Below the pieces are notes generated by a model. The model did not search any database. It saw only the letters and a list, made by a program, of their open reading frames with translations, and was not told the DNA's origin. A program made the position numbers and the translations under genes. From Ciceribacter sichuanensis (GTDB taxonomy: Bacteria; Pseudomonadota; Alphaproteobacteria; Rhizobiales; Rhizobiaceae), in contig NZ_JAMXLX010000001.1 in the NCBI RefSeq assembly GCF_024055605.1, positions 1,054,001 to 1,118,000 on the forward strand: 64,000 bases of DNA, in the 5' to 3' direction. Shown piece after piece: positions 49,790 through 59,724 of this stretch. The first letter of the stretch is position 1, and every line of letters starts with the position of its first letter.

Positions 49790-50601
49790 GCGGCGACATT
49801 GAAGACAAGCCGCAGCCGCTGATCGAGCACCTGATCGAACTGCGTACTCGCCTGATCTGGGCGCTGGGTGCGTTCTTCGTCGCCTTCATCGCATGCTTTG
49901 CCTTTGCCAAGCACCTCTTCAACCTGCTGGTCATCCCCTACAAGTGGGCGGTGTTGTGGGCCGGTCTCGATGTCTCCAAGGCCGAACTCATCTATACGGC
50001 GCCGCAGGAGTTCTTCTTCACGCAGGTGAAGGTGGCCATGTTCGGCGCCATGGTCATCGCCTTTCCGGTGATCGCCGCTCAGATCTACAAGTTCGTTGCA
50101 CCCGGTCTCTACAAGAACGAGCGGGCGGCCTTCCTGCCGTTCCTTGTCGCCTCACCGGTCCTGTTCCTGATGGGTGCCGCGCTGGTCTACTTCTTCTTCA
50201 CGCCCATGGTGATGTGGTTCTTCCTCGCTATGCAGCAGGCGCCGGGCGAGGGCGAGGTCGCGATCTCGCTGATGCCGAAGGTTTCGGAATATCTGAGCCT
50301 GATCATGACGCTGGTCTTCTCCTTCGGTCTGGTCTTCCAGTTGCCGGTTGTGACCACGCTGCTGGCGCGTGTCGGCATCCTTGAGAGCAAGTGGTTGGCT
50401 GAAAAGCGCAAATATTTCATCGTCGTTGCCTTCATCATCGCCGCAGTGCTGACACCGCCCGATCCTATGTCCCAGATCGGTCTTGCTTTGCCGACCATCC
50501 TTCTCTACGAGGTAGCCATCTATGCTGCACGACTCGTGGAGCGCCGGCGGGCTGCGGATGCGCTTGTTCCGGCGGACGAGGCAGGCGAGAAGGGCGAATA
50601 G
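49786..50601 (+). CDS. tatC: Twin-arginine translocase subunit TatC
   Basis: 271 residues, six transmembrane helices. Family signatures [17 protein letters not shown] at the N terminus (Tat signal-peptide binding), [18 protein letters not shown] and [13 protein letters not shown] in the C-terminal half. Core of the receptor complex that recognises the twin-arginine motif. Translationally coupled to tatB by ATGA overlap; serS follows after 113 bases. Confidence 0.96.
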   Translation: MSGDIEDKPQPLIEHLIELRTRLIWALGAFFVAFIACFAFAKHLFNLLVIPYKWAVLWAGLDVSKAELIYTAPQEFFFTQVKVAMFGAMVIAFPVIAAQIYKFVAPGLYKNERAAFLPFLVASPVLFLMGAALVYFFFTPMVMWFFLAMQQAPGEGEVAISLMPKVSEYLSLIMTLVFSFGLVFQLPVVTTLLARVGILESKWLAEKRKYFIVVAFIIAAVLTPPDPMSQIGLALPTILLYEVAIYAARLVERRRAADALVPADEAGEKGE

Positions 50602-50714
50602 GGCGTCAGCCCTCGTTACCCGGCCTTCTTCATCGCGAGCATGCATCCATGGGGCCGGACAGGGCACCCGCCAGGTCCGATCCGACGATCACCGCAAGAC
50701 GACCTGGAACGACG

Positions 50715-51998
50715 ATGCTTGATATCAAATGGATCCGTGAAAACGCCGAGACCCTTGACGCTGCGCTGGCCAAGCGCGGCGCCGAGCCACTGGCTGCGCA
50801 ACTGATTGCGCTCGACGAAAAGCGTCGGGCCGTCGTCCAGTCGCTTCAGGACATGCAATCCCGCCGCAACGCCGCCTCCAAGGAGATCGGCGCGGCGATG
50901 GCGCAGAAGAACGCCGAGCTTGCCGAGAAGCTGAAGGCAGAGGTTGCGGCGCTGAAGGACACCATGCCGGCGGCCGAGGAAGAGGAGCGCCGCGTTTCCG
51001 CGGAACTCACGGACCAGCTTTCGCGCATACCCAACGTTCCGCTCGATGATGTGCCGGTCGGCAAGGATGAGCACGACAACGTGGTTGCACGCGTCGTCGG
51101 CCAGAAGCCCGGTTGGAACCATCCCGCCAAGGAGCACTTCGAAATCGGCGAAGGCCTTGGTTACATGGACTTCGAGCGCGCAGCAAAGCTGTCTGGCGCG
51201 CGCTTTACCGTCCTGACCGGCCCGCTCGCGAGGCTTGAACGGGCGCTCGGCCAGTTCATGATCGATCTCCACACCAAAGAGCATGGCTACACCGAAGTGT
51301 CGTCGCCGCTGATGGTGCGCGACGAGGCCATGTATGGCACCGGCCAGCTGCCGAAGTTTGCCGAGGACCTGTTCAAGACCACCGATGGTCGTTGGCTGAT
51401 CCCGACAGCGGAAGTGACGCTCACCAATCTGGTGTCGGGCGAAATCCTCGAGCAGGAAAAGCTGCCGCTGCGCTTTACCGCTCTGACGCCGTCCTTCCGT
51501 TCCGAGGCTGGTTCGGCCGGCCGCGATACGCGCGGCATGCTGCGTCAGCACCAGTTCTGGAAGTGCGAACTCGTTTCGATCACCGATGCCGAAAGCTCGA
51601 TCGAAGAGCATGAGCGGATGACGGCCTGTGCCGAGGAAGTGCTGAAGCGTCTCGGCCTGCATTTCCGCACGATGACGCTCTGCACCGGCGACATGGGCTT
51701 CGGTTCGCGCAAGACCTACGATCTCGAAGTCTGGCTTCCGGGGCAGAACACCTATCGCGAGATTTCATCCTGCTCGGTCTGCGGCGACTTCCAGGCCCGC
51801 CGTATGAATGCGCGCTATCGCGGCAAGGACGGCAAGGGCACGACCTTCGTGCATACGCTGAACGGTTCCGGCACGGCGGTTGGCCGTTGCCTGATCGCGG
51901 TCATGGAAAACTACCTGAACGAAGACGGGTCGATCACCATTCCGGACGCATTGCTGCCGTATATGGGCGGTTTGAACAAGATCGAGAAGGCAGCCTGA
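50715..51998 (+). CDS. serS: Seryl-tRNA synthetase
   Basis: 427 residues. N-terminal long coiled-coil arm ([22 protein letters not shown] ... [17 protein letters not shown], in parts) that grips the tRNA-Ser variable arm, then a class II catalytic core with motif 2 [21 protein letters not shown] (in parts) and motif 3 [18 protein letters not shown]. Charges tRNA-Ser and tRNA-Sec if present. Start at [10 protein letters not shown] by family alignment. Followed by surE after 16 bases. Confidence 0.96.
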   Translation: MLDIKWIRENAETLDAALAKRGAEPLAAQLIALDEKRRAVVQSLQDMQSRRNAASKEIGAAMAQKNAELAEKLKAEVAALKDTMPAAEEEERRVSAELTDQLSRIPNVPLDDVPVGKDEHDNVVARVVGQKPGWNHPAKEHFEIGEGLGYMDFERAAKLSGARFTVLTGPLARLERALGQFMIDLHTKEHGYTEVSSPLMVRDEAMYGTGQLPKFAEDLFKTTDGRWLIPTAEVTLTNLVSGEILEQEKLPLRFTALTPSFRSEAGSAGRDTRGMLRQHQFWKCELVSITDAESSIEEHERMTACAEEVLKRLGLHFRTMTLCTGDMGFGSRKTYDLEVWLPGQNTYREISSCSVCGDFQARRMNARYRGKDGKGTTFVHTLNGSGTAVGRCLIAVMENYLNEDGSITIPDALLPYMGGLNKIEKAA

Positions 51999-52014
51999 GG
52001 CAAGGAGATACGGT

Positions 52015-52788
52015 ATGCGCATTCTCCTGACCAATGATGACGGCATTCATGCCGAAGGCCTGGCTGTGCTGGAACGCATCGCCCGGACTCTTTCGGACGA
52101 TGTCTGGGTCGTTGCCCCGGAATCGGATCAGAGCGGCCTTGCCCATTCGCTGACGATCTCGGAGCCGCTGCGCCTCCGCAAGGTGGCCGACAAGCGCTTT
52201 GCGCTGCGCGGAACCCCGACGGACTGCGTCATCATGGCGGTGCGCGAGGTTCTCGACAGAAAGCCCGACTTGGTTCTGTCCGGCGTGAATGCCGGGGGCA
52301 ACCTCGCTGATGACGTAACCTATTCCGGAACCGTGGCCGGTGCCATCGAAGGCACGCTGCAAGGCGTCCGCTCGGTCGCGTTCAGCCAGCTTTACGAATA
52401 TGAAAACGGTGGCCGGATCATTCCCTGGGAAGTCGCCGAGACGCTGGGACCAAAGCTGCTGGCGCAGCTCATTGAGGCCGATCTCCCTGATGGTACGTTC
52501 CTCAACGTCAACTTCCCCCGCTGCGCGCCTTCGGAGGTGCAGGGCATTGAGGTGACGTCACAGGGTAAGCTCGATTTTGGTCTGGAAGTCGAACAGCGCG
52601 CGGACGGCCGGGGCTTCCCCTATTACTGGCTGCGCTTCGGTGACCGTGGCAGCCGCTTTCGCGAGGGAACGGACCTGCAGGCCATCAAGGCAAACAAGAT
52701 CTCGGTGAGCCCGCTGAAACTCGACATGACGGACTATGCCGCGCAGGATCGTCTTGCGAAGGCGTTGGGTTTCGGAGCTGCGGGTTGA
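52015..52788 (+). CDS. surE: 5'/3'-nucleotidase SurE
   Basis: 257 residues. SurE metal-site motif [14 protein letters not shown] at the N terminus, [23 protein letters not shown] and [22 protein letters not shown], the conserved SGxNxGxN loop. A divalent-metal phosphatase acting on nucleoside monophosphates and polyphosphate in stationary or stress conditions. AAGGAGATACGGT precedes the ATG. The surE-pcm-nlpD order mirrors that in enterobacteria, although rpoS is absent here. Confidence 0.95.
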   Translation: MRILLTNDDGIHAEGLAVLERIARTLSDDVWVVAPESDQSGLAHSLTISEPLRLRKVADKRFALRGTPTDCVIMAVREVLDRKPDLVLSGVNAGGNLADDVTYSGTVAGAIEGTLQGVRSVAFSQLYEYENGGRIIPWEVAETLGPKLLAQLIEADLPDGTFLNVNFPRCAPSEVQGIEVTSQGKLDFGLEVEQRADGRGFPYYWLRFGDRGSRFREGTDLQAIKANKISVSPLKLDMTDYAAQDRLAKALGFGAAG

Positions 52789-52796
52789 AGTCGGCC

Positions 52797-53438
52797 ATGA
52801 TGGAAAAGGAGGGCTTCGCGGCTCTCGTGCTCAGGCTCCGGTCGGAGGGGATCTCGAATCTTGATCTCCTGACTGCTGTCGAACAGACGCCACGCTCTTT
52901 GTTCGTTCCGCCGCAATATTCCGATGACGCCTATTCGAGCCGCTCGATCCCGCTCGAATGCGGATCCTTCATGGAAGGCGCGGACCTCGCGGTGCGCTTG
53001 CTGTCGCTGCTGCAGGTCAAGCCCGGGCAGCGCGTGCTGGAAATCGGCACCGGCAGCGGCTTTATGTCGGCGGTGCTCGGACGGCTTGCCGAACGGGTGC
53101 TTTCCATCGATCGGTACAAGACCTTGCTCGCCGGTGCGCAGCAGCGTCTCGATAATCTTGGGCTGCGCAATGTGGTGCTGAGGCAGTCCGATGGCAGCAA
53201 CGGTTTGTCAGGCGAAGGCACCTTCGATCGGATCCTGTCGACCGCGGCTTTTCCTGCCATGCCCCGATTTTTCTCGGAACAGCTCGTCTCGGGCGGCATG
53301 TTCCTCGCACCGCTTGTCACCGGCGAGAATACCTGTGTCATGGTGCGTCTCATCAAGACCGGCAGCCGTTTCGAGCGTGAGGATCTGTTCGAGGCGCCCT
53401 ATCTGCCGCTCGTGCCCAAGATCGCGTCTTTCCTCTGA
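52797..53438 (+). CDS. pcm: Protein-L-isoaspartate O-methyltransferase
   Basis: 213 residues. SAM motif I VLEIGTGSGFMSAVLGRLA, N-terminal EQTPRSLFVPPQYSDDAYSSRSIPLECG (in parts) including the isoaspartate-binding Ser region, and FDRILSTAAFPAMP as motif post-II. Repairs L-isoaspartyl residues formed by protein ageing. The open frame begins at a TTG overlapping the surE stop; the ATG at 52797 (or 52800) is more likely. Directly coupled to surE. A second, more divergent paralogue lies at 28241-28909. Confidence 0.93.
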   Translation: MMEKEGFAALVLRLRSEGISNLDLLTAVEQTPRSLFVPPQYSDDAYSSRSIPLECGSFMEGADLAVRLLSLLQVKPGQRVLEIGTGSGFMSAVLGRLAERVLSIDRYKTLLAGAQQRLDNLGLRNVVLRQSDGSNGLSGEGTFDRILSTAAFPAMPRFFSEQLVSGGMFLAPLVTGENTCVMVRLIKTGSRFEREDLFEAPYLPLVPKIASFL

Positions 53439-53598
53439 ATTGTTGGCGGCCGTTGTCTGAAACCCCTTTGCCCCTGAAAACCTTGGCAATGTGCGGGTTT
53501 CCGAAAATATTCACAGTGATTCCTGCAAGTTAACCGCCCGGTAACACTAACGCGCTTTAATCAAACCACATCAAGTTGCGTAGAATGTGGGTCGAGTT

Positions 53599-55164
53599 AT
53601 GCGTCAAAGTGTATCGCTGAAAGCCGGACTGCCAATCGTCCGTATAGCCGTGGCAATGCTGCTGGCTGGCGTCGCCACCGGGTGCAGTTCGGATGCGTCC
53701 CGCTTCAGTTCCGTCTTTTCAACCGACAATATGACGACGGCCTCGACGCCAAGGCGTCATATCACTGGCGTCGAGGGGCAGGGACTGGTGCCCTCGCAGG
53801 ATATCGCCGGCGCGCAACCGGACTATTCGACTCGCCAGCAGGCCATGAGCCAGCCGTATCCGTCGGCGCAGCCCTCTTATCCTTCGCAGAGCGCACCTTC
53901 TGTCGCACGTAGCGCCGCTGCTCCGGTATCCGTTCAGCGCGCCGAACTGGCTCCGCCGTCCGCGACGTCCCGCAATGCCGAGCGCGAGGCCGCTCTTGCG
54001 CAGCCGTTCCCTTCGGCTCCGAAGAACACGCAGACGGCGTCTCTCGGTGCTCCGCCGCGCAACCTCAATGCCGACGAACTGTCCACCGGTACTACGCGTC
54101 CCGCCGGCAGCTGGTCGGCTGCGAACGCCACCCGCGTGACGCTGAAGCCCGGCGAAACCATCGCGACGCTCTCCCAGCGCTATGGCGTGCCGGAGCGGGA
54201 AATTCTGAAGGCCAACGGCCTGACCCATTCCTCCGATGCCGCCTCCGGCCAGCTCGTCATTATTCCGTCCTTTGCCGGACAGAAGAATGCCGCGCGCGCC
54301 GCGGCCGATGCCTCCGGTCTGCCGGCGAATGGCCAGAAGCCGCTCGCTCCCCAGTCGCCGGAGCAGAATGTCGCTGTGCTGCCAAGCACGCCGACGACCC
54401 GCGACAAGTCGCAGAACATGGCGTCGAGCGCCACGGGCAAGGCTGATGCCGGCGCAGGCGCCGGGCCTGCTCCCTATGTCGTGAAGCCGGGCGATTCTCT
54501 CAATAAGATTGCCAAGGCGAACGGCGTATCCGTCGACGCGCTGAAGAAGGCGAACGGCATTACGGATGGCAACATCCGCATCGGCCAGAAGCTGACGATG
54601 CCCGGCGCCCCGAGCAAGGTCGCATCTGCCGCAGACAAGGCACCGGTCGCCGATCCGGTGAAGACCGCTTCCGTTCCGGCCAAGGACAACAAGCCGGCCC
54701 CGGCTGCCTACAAACCGCCGGCTGCCACCCAGTCCGTCAGTGAAGTCGCTTCCGTCGATACGAAGGAAGATGCGCCCGAAGCCACTGGCATCGGCAAGTA
54801 TCGCTGGCCGGCACGTGGCGCAGTCGTCGCCGGCTACGGCGCCAATGTCGAGGGCAAGCGCAATGACGGCATTGACATTTCCGTACCGCAAGGCACGCCG
54901 GTCAAGGCTGCCGAGAATGGTGTGGTCATCTATGCCGGCAATGGCCTCAAGGAACTCGGCAACACGGTTCTGGTACGGCATGACGACGGGACGGTCACTG
55001 TTTATGGTCATGCCGATACGCTTTCGGTCCAGCGCGGCCAGAAGGTTCAGCGCGGACAGCAGCTCGCCACCTCCGGCATGAGTGGCAACGTCAAGCGCCC
55101 GATGCTGCACTTCGAGGTCCGCAAGGATGCGACCCCGGTCAACCCGATGACTTTCCTGGAATAG
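53599..55164 (+). CDS. nlpD: NlpD-like lipoprotein with two LysM domains and a degenerate LytM (M23) domain
   Basis: 521 residues. Signal with lipobox-like end (AMLLAGVATGC), a Pro/Ser/Ala-rich spacer, LysM 1 at about 177-224 (TLKPGETIATLSQRYGVP), LysM 2 at about 291-335 (VVKPGDSLNKIAKANGVS) and an M23/LytM domain from about 415. The latter keeps GID, the YGH histidine and the last zinc His of LHFEV, but the first zinc His is Asn (RNDGID) and the catalytic His of HxH is Met (MLHFEV). As in E. coli NlpD, it is probably not a hydrolase but an activator of septal amidases. Third in surE-pcm-nlpD order; strong terminator follows. Confidence 0.88.
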   Translation: MRQSVSLKAGLPIVRIAVAMLLAGVATGCSSDASRFSSVFSTDNMTTASTPRRHITGVEGQGLVPSQDIAGAQPDYSTRQQAMSQPYPSAQPSYPSQSAPSVARSAAAPVSVQRAELAPPSATSRNAEREAALAQPFPSAPKNTQTASLGAPPRNLNADELSTGTTRPAGSWSAANATRVTLKPGETIATLSQRYGVPEREILKANGLTHSSDAASGQLVIIPSFAGQKNAARAAADASGLPANGQKPLAPQSPEQNVAVLPSTPTTRDKSQNMASSATGKADAGAGAGPAPYVVKPGDSLNKIAKANGVSVDALKKANGITDGNIRIGQKLTMPGAPSKVASAADKAPVADPVKTASVPAKDNKPAPAAYKPPAATQSVSEVASVDTKEDAPEATGIGKYRWPARGAVVAGYGANVEGKRNDGIDISVPQGTPVKAAENGVVIYAGNGLKELGNTVLVRHDDGTVTVYGHADTLSVQRGQKVQRGQQLATSGMSGNVKRPMLHFEVRKDATPVNPMTFLE

Positions 55165-55188
55165 GTATTGCGTCCCAGGCAGGCAATG

Positions 55189-55215
55189 AAAAGGCCCGGA
55201 AACCCCGGGCCTTTT
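55189..55215 (+). terminator. Rho-independent terminator after the NlpD-like gene
   Basis: Stem AAAAGGCCCGG / CCGGGCCTTTT with a five-base loop and further T residues; it also separates the convergent DUF815 gene. Confidence 0.9.
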
Positions 55216-55247
55216 CTTGTTTTTTGGAACTTTCAGACCCGGTGCAA

Positions 55248-56120
55248 TCAGGGGCGGTCGGTTCTGACCCGCAGGCGACCGGCGAGATCCTGAATGTATT
55301 GCCACGCCACGCGACCCGAGCGGCCGCCGCGCGTGGTCGCCCATTCCAGTGCCTCGCGATGGAGTTGCTCCCGGTCGAGCGGCAGGGCGAAATGTTCGGC
55401 GTAACCGTCGATCATCGCCAGATAGTCGTCCTGACCGCACTTGTGGAAGCCGAGCCACAGACCGAAACGATCCGACAGCGAAACCTTCTCTTCCACTGCT
55501 TCTGAAGGATTGATGGCGGTGGACTGTTCATTCTCCATCATATGGCGGGGAAGCAGATGGCGCCGGTTGGATGTCGCGTAGAAGAGAACGTTGTCGGGCC
55601 GACCCTCGATGCCGCCGTCGAGCGCGGCCTTGAGGGACTTGTAGGCCGTGTCGTCATGGTCGAACGACAGGTCGTCGCAGAAGACGATGACCCGATGCTC
55701 GGTATCCTTGGCCATATCGAGAAGAGCGGGCAAGGTGGCGATATCCTCGCGATGCACCTCGACGAGTTTCAATGATACACCGGTCTCTGCCCGGACATCG
55801 GCATGAACTGCCTTCACGAGCGAAGATTTGCCCATGCCGCGCGCGCCCCAGAGCAGCACGTTGTTGGCCGGGAAGCCATCTGCGAAACGCAGCGTGTTTT
55901 CATGCAGGATGTCGCGTACGTGGTCGACGCCGCGGATGAGCTTCAGCGCTATGCGGTTCGGCCGCTTGACCGGCTGAAGTTCGTTGCGCGCCGGGCTCCA
56001 GACGAAGCAGTCGGCAGCGTTCCAGTCGATTTCGGCGGGGCCAGGACCAGCCAGCCGTTCGACGGCTGCAGTCAGTCGGCGAATTTCCTGCAGCAGCGAA
56101 AGATTGATGTCTTCGGACAT
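55248..56120 (-). CDS. DUF815-family AAA ATPase
   Basis: 290 residues. Walker A region WGARGMGKSSLVKA, Walker B VIVFCDDLSFD, sensor region FYATSNRRHLLPRHM, and a C-terminal lid ending TTRGGRSGRVAWQYI. Matches DUF815 (uncharacterised ATPases related to IstB/DnaC-type AAA proteins) over the whole length. Substrate and partner unknown. GGGAGGGAATCGCG precedes the ATG at 56120; 43 further residues of open frame upstream look non-coding. The only inverted gene in an otherwise plus-strand stretch of about 20 kb. Confidence 0.88.
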   Translation of the reverse strand: MSEDINLSLLQEIRRLTAAVERLAGPGPAEIDWNAADCFVWSPARNELQPVKRPNRIALKLIRGVDHVRDILHENTLRFADGFPANNVLLWGARGMGKSSLVKAVHADVRAETGVSLKLVEVHREDIATLPALLDMAKDTEHRVIVFCDDLSFDHDDTAYKSLKAALDGGIEGRPDNVLFYATSNRRHLLPRHMMENEQSTAINPSEAVEEKVSLSDRFGLWLGFHKCGQDDYLAMIDGYAEHFALPLDREQLHREALEWATTRGGRSGRVAWQYIQDLAGRLRVRTDRP

Positions 56121-56334
56121 CGCGATTCCCTCCCAAGCGTGTTGCGGTCGATACCTGTCGCGGTTTTGCCGGGCGGTAGCATGGCGTTTTGCAGCTCGAA
56201 AGGGTATGAGGCGGTAAAACGGTACGCATAACGGCTGTTTCTGTTGCATTCACATGGCCGGTTACTATATTCCGGCGACCTGATGCGGGGGGCCAGCGGT
56301 TGCCCGCGCGCTTGGCTTGTCTAGGGAGTTATTG

Positions 56335-56685
56335 ATGTTCATTACTGAAGCCTTCGCCCAAGAGGGAACTGCTACCGGCGGTGTATTCGGCTCCGGCCTT
56401 GAAATGCTGTTCCTTTTCGCACCGCTGATGCTGATCTGGTACTTCCTGCTGATCCGTCCGCAGCGCCAGCAGATGAAGAAGCGCGAGGAAACCCTGACTT
56501 CGATCCGCCGCGGCGATCAGGTCGTCATGGGTGGCGGCATCGTCGGCAAGGTTACCAAGGTAATCGACGACAAGGAACTCGAGATCGAGATCGCCGATGG
56601 CGTCAAGATCCGCGCATTGCGCACGTACATCGCCGAAGTTCGCGTCAAGGGCGAGCCGGTCAAGACCGAGGCTGCTGCCTCCTGA
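56335..56685 (+). CDS. yajC: Preprotein translocase subunit YajC
   Basis: 116 residues. A single transmembrane helix (MLFLFAPLMLIWYFLLIRPQRQQ, in parts) with the YajC hallmark YFLLIRPQRQQMKKREE, then a small cytoplasmic beta domain (GDQVVMGGGIVGKV). Accessory subunit of the SecDF-YajC complex at the SecYEG channel. TAGGGAG precedes the ATG. Co-directional with secDF, 65 bases downstream. Confidence 0.95.
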   Translation: MFITEAFAQEGTATGGVFGSGLEMLFLFAPLMLIWYFLLIRPQRQQMKKREETLTSIRRGDQVVMGGGIVGKVTKVIDDKELEIEIADGVKIRALRTYIAEVRVKGEPVKTEAAAS

Positions 56686-56750
56686 TTGCAGCCGGGCCGG
56701 CATGACCGGCCCCGGATTGCCTGAATAAGACCTCTGATTTCGAGAGTTTC

Positions 56751-59303
56751 ATGCTGTACGTTTCTCGCTGGAAGACCACCCTTATCTGGCTCACCGTGCT
56801 GGTGAGCACGCTGGTGGCGTTGCCCAACGTCTTCAGCGAGAAACAGCTCAGTTTTCTTCCGTCATGGTTTCCTCATAAGCAGGTAACGCTCGGTCTCGAC
56901 CTTCAGGGCGGTTCCCACATCATGCTCAAGATCGAGCGTGCCGATATCGTCAAGGAGCGTCTCGAAACGACGGTCAGCGATATCCGTGCCGCGCTACGCG
57001 ATGCGGGCATCCGTTACACCGGCCTTTCCGGCGTCGGCCAGCAGATCCAGGTTCGCATCACCGATGCAGACAAGGTCGAGCCGGCGAAGAAGGCGCTGGA
57101 GAATATCACCGCCCCCGTAAGCGTCGGCGGCCTGACCGGCGGTTCCGTTCAGGAAGTGACCTTGACGGAAGAGGGCACTCTTCTCCGCTTCAACCTGACG
57201 GATGCCGGTATCGACTACCGTGCGTCCTCGGCACTCACCCAGTCCCAGGAAGTCGTCCGTCGTCGCGTCGATGAACTCGGCACCACCGAGCCGCTGATCC
57301 AGCGGCAGGGCAATGACCGCATCATCGTCCAGGTTCCGGGGCTGCAGGATCCGCAGCGCCTGAAGTCGCTGCTGAACCAGACTGCCAAGCTGTCCTTCCA
57401 CATGGTCGACACGAGCATGCCGGTTGAGGAAGCGATCAATGGCCGTCCGCCCGCAACCTCGGAAGTTCTCTATTCGGTTGACGACCCTGCGGTTCCCTAT
57501 CTCGTGGAGAAGCGTGCGCTAGTCTCGGGTGAAAACCTCGTCGACGCCCAGGCAAGCTTCAACCAGCAGAATAACGAACCGGTCGTCACCTTCCGCTTCG
57601 ACAGCAAGGGATCGCAGCGTTTCGCCCAGGCGACGCAACAGAATGTCGGTCGTCCCTTCGCCATTGTTCTCGACGATCAGGTTATTTCGGCACCGGTCAT
57701 CCGTGAGCCGATCATCGGCGGTTCCGGACAGATTTCCGGCAACTTCTCCGTCGAAGGCGCCAACGACCTTGCGGTCCTGCTGCGCGCAGGTGCCCTGCCG
57801 GCGACCTTGACCGTGGTCGAGGAACGGACCGTCGGCCCGGGTCTCGGTCAGGACTCGATCAATGCCGGCGTCACGGCAAGCGGTATCGGCGCGATCTTCG
57901 TCGTGCTCTTCATGCTCGGTTTCTATGGCACTTTCGGTGTGATGGCGAATATCGCACTTGCCGCGAACGTCATCATGATCATCGCCGTTCTGACGCTGAT
58001 CGGCTCGACCCTGACCCTTCCGGGTATCGCGGGTATCGTGCTCACCATGGGTATGGCGGTGGACTCCAACGTTCTCGTCTACGAGCGTATTCGCGAAGAG
58101 GTCAAAAGCGGGCGGTCGCTGATCCAGTCGATCGATACCGGCTTCAACAAGGCCTTTGCTACGATCATCGATGCCAACCTGACGACACTTATTGCGGCGC
58201 TGGTTCTCTTCTTCCTTGGTTCAGGCCCTGTGCGCGGCTTTGCCGTCACGCTTGCCGTCGGTATCGTGACTACGGTTTTCACCGCCTTCACCATGACGCG
58301 TTGGCTGATGGCTATGTGGTATCGCTGGCGCCGTCCCAAGCATCTGCCGAAGGGCGTTCGCACCGGAATTTTCGATGCACAGAACATTCGCTTCATGGCG
58401 ATCCGCCGCTACACCTTCGCCATTGCCGGCGCATTGACGCTGGCGTCGCTGGTAGGCTTCATGACCGTCGGCCTCAGCCTCGGCATCGATTTCAAAGGCG
58501 GGTCGATCATCGAGGTGAAGGCGCGCAACGGCGCGGCCGATATAGCCGACATCCGCGACCGTCTCAGCCAGCTCAACCTTGGCGAAATCCAGGCTCAGGG
58601 TTTCGGCGATCCGTCGAGCGTCCTGATCCGTATCCAGGCGCAGGAAGGCGGCGAAAACGCGGAGCAGTCGGCAATCACGCTGGTTCGCGACGAGCTTGAG
58701 GACACCTATGAATTCCGGCGTGTCGAAGTGGTCGGTCCAGCCGTATCGGGCGAATTGACCAAGACCGCGACGATCGGTGTCGGCGTTTCGCTGCTGTTCA
58801 TCCTGATCTACATCTGGTTCCGTTTCGAATGGCAGTTCGCCGTGGGCGCGATCATCGCAACCTTGCACGACGTGATCCTGACGCTCGGCCTGTTTGTTTT
58901 CCTCGGGATTGAATTCAATCTGACGAGTATCGCGGCGATCCTGACCATCATCGGTTATTCACTGAACGATACCGTCGTGGTCTATGACCGAATGCGAGAA
59001 AACCTCAGGCGTTACAAGAAGATGCCGCTCAACGTCCTGATCGACACCTCGATCAACCAGACGCTGTCTCGTACGGTTCTGACCGGTTCGACCACCTTCC
59101 TGGCACTGGTCGCCCTCTATCTCTTCGGCGGCGAGGTTATCTCCTCTTTCACGCTGGCCATGCTGTTTGGCGTTCTGGTCGGTACCTTCTCGTCGGTTTA
59201 TATCGCCGCACCGGTTTTGATCGCCTTCCGTTTGCGGCCTGAAACCTTCCAGAAGGACGATGTCGACAAATCGCGTCCGGTCTCCGGCAAGGTTGAGGCC
59301 TGA
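56751..59303 (+). CDS. secDF: Protein translocase subunits SecD and SecF fused
   Basis: 850 residues. SecD half: first helix, GLDLQGGSHIMLKIE motif, P1 head region, then MGMAVDSNVLVYERIREE in TM4. SecF half from about residue 545: GIDFKGGSIIEVKA, and IIGYSLNDTVVVYDRMREN. Uses the proton-motive force to pull exported proteins through and release them in the periplasm. A single-chain SecDF is usual for rhizobia, with SecD and SecF separate in enterobacteria. The next gene begins two bases after the stop. Confidence 0.95.
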   Translation: MLYVSRWKTTLIWLTVLVSTLVALPNVFSEKQLSFLPSWFPHKQVTLGLDLQGGSHIMLKIERADIVKERLETTVSDIRAALRDAGIRYTGLSGVGQQIQVRITDADKVEPAKKALENITAPVSVGGLTGGSVQEVTLTEEGTLLRFNLTDAGIDYRASSALTQSQEVVRRRVDELGTTEPLIQRQGNDRIIVQVPGLQDPQRLKSLLNQTAKLSFHMVDTSMPVEEAINGRPPATSEVLYSVDDPAVPYLVEKRALVSGENLVDAQASFNQQNNEPVVTFRFDSKGSQRFAQATQQNVGRPFAIVLDDQVISAPVIREPIIGGSGQISGNFSVEGANDLAVLLRAGALPATLTVVEERTVGPGLGQDSINAGVTASGIGAIFVVLFMLGFYGTFGVMANIALAANVIMIIAVLTLIGSTLTLPGIAGIVLTMGMAVDSNVLVYERIREEVKSGRSLIQSIDTGFNKAFATIIDANLTTLIAALVLFFLGSGPVRGFAVTLAVGIVTTVFTAFTMTRWLMAMWYRWRRPKHLPKGVRTGIFDAQNIRFMAIRRYTFAIAGALTLASLVGFMTVGLSLGIDFKGGSIIEVKARNGAADIADIRDRLSQLNLGEIQAQGFGDPSSVLIRIQAQEGGENAEQSAITLVRDELEDTYEFRRVEVVGPAVSGELTKTATIGVGVSLLFILIYIWFRFEWQFAVGAIIATLHDVILTLGLFVFLGIEFNLTSIAAILTIIGYSLNDTVVVYDRMRENLRRYKKMPLNVLIDTSINQTLSRTVLTGSTTFLALVALYLFGGEVISSFTLAMLFGVLVGTFSSVYIAAPVLIAFRLRPETFQKDDVDKSRPVSGKVEA

Positions 59304-59305
59304 TC

Positions 59306-59707
59306 GTGGCGCTGGGGCCGCCCGGCAAGGGGATCGTTATTCGACAGGCCCATTTTCCCGGTCGGGCACCGATCGATGCCTACGGCAATGGCGGTTTCCG
59401 TTTCGCGGATATGTCTCATCGTGGCTCGCTGCTGCTTCTGCCTTCCGGGGTCTATGGTTGGGAGCTGGAAGAGGGAGCACCTCTGGCGCTTGCTGCATTT
59501 GAACGTGTGCTGGACGAGTCGAAGGATATCGAAGTGCTGCTGGTCGGTACCGGTAAACAGCTTCGTCCCTTGCCCGCCGATCTCAAGGCGGCATTGAAGG
59601 CACGAGGCATTTCCAGTGACCCGATGAGCACCGGAGCCGCCGTGCGCACCTACAACATCATGCTGGCCGAGCAGCGCGCGGTGGCAGCCGCGGTCATCGC
59701 TGTCTGA
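59306..59707 (+). CDS. Mth938-like (DUF498/NDUFAF3-family) protein
   Basis: 133 residues matching the Mth938 fold: YGNGGFRFADMSHRGSLLLLPSG, then VLLVGTGKQLRPLP and the C-terminal TGAAVRTYNIMLAEQRAVAA. In mitochondria the homologue NDUFAF3 is needed for complex I assembly; the bacterial role is not established. Starts with GTG two bases after secDF, so it depends on that transcript and probably on translational coupling. Followed after 17 bases by a squalene/phytoene-synthase-like gene whose mitochondrial homologue NDUFAF6 is also a complex I factor. Confidence 0.85.
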   Translation: MALGPPGKGIVIRQAHFPGRAPIDAYGNGGFRFADMSHRGSLLLLPSGVYGWELEEGAPLALAAFERVLDESKDIEVLLVGTGKQLRPLPADLKAALKARGISSDPMSTGAAVRTYNIMLAEQRAVAAAVIAV

Positions 59708-59724
59708 GGAAACCGGAGATTTCC

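Noticed and set aside
53719..55458. 579-codon minus-strand frame over the NlpD-like gene
   Set aside because: Antisense to a protein with clear LysM and LytM domains; Arg/Gly-rich low-complexity content typical of shadow frames.
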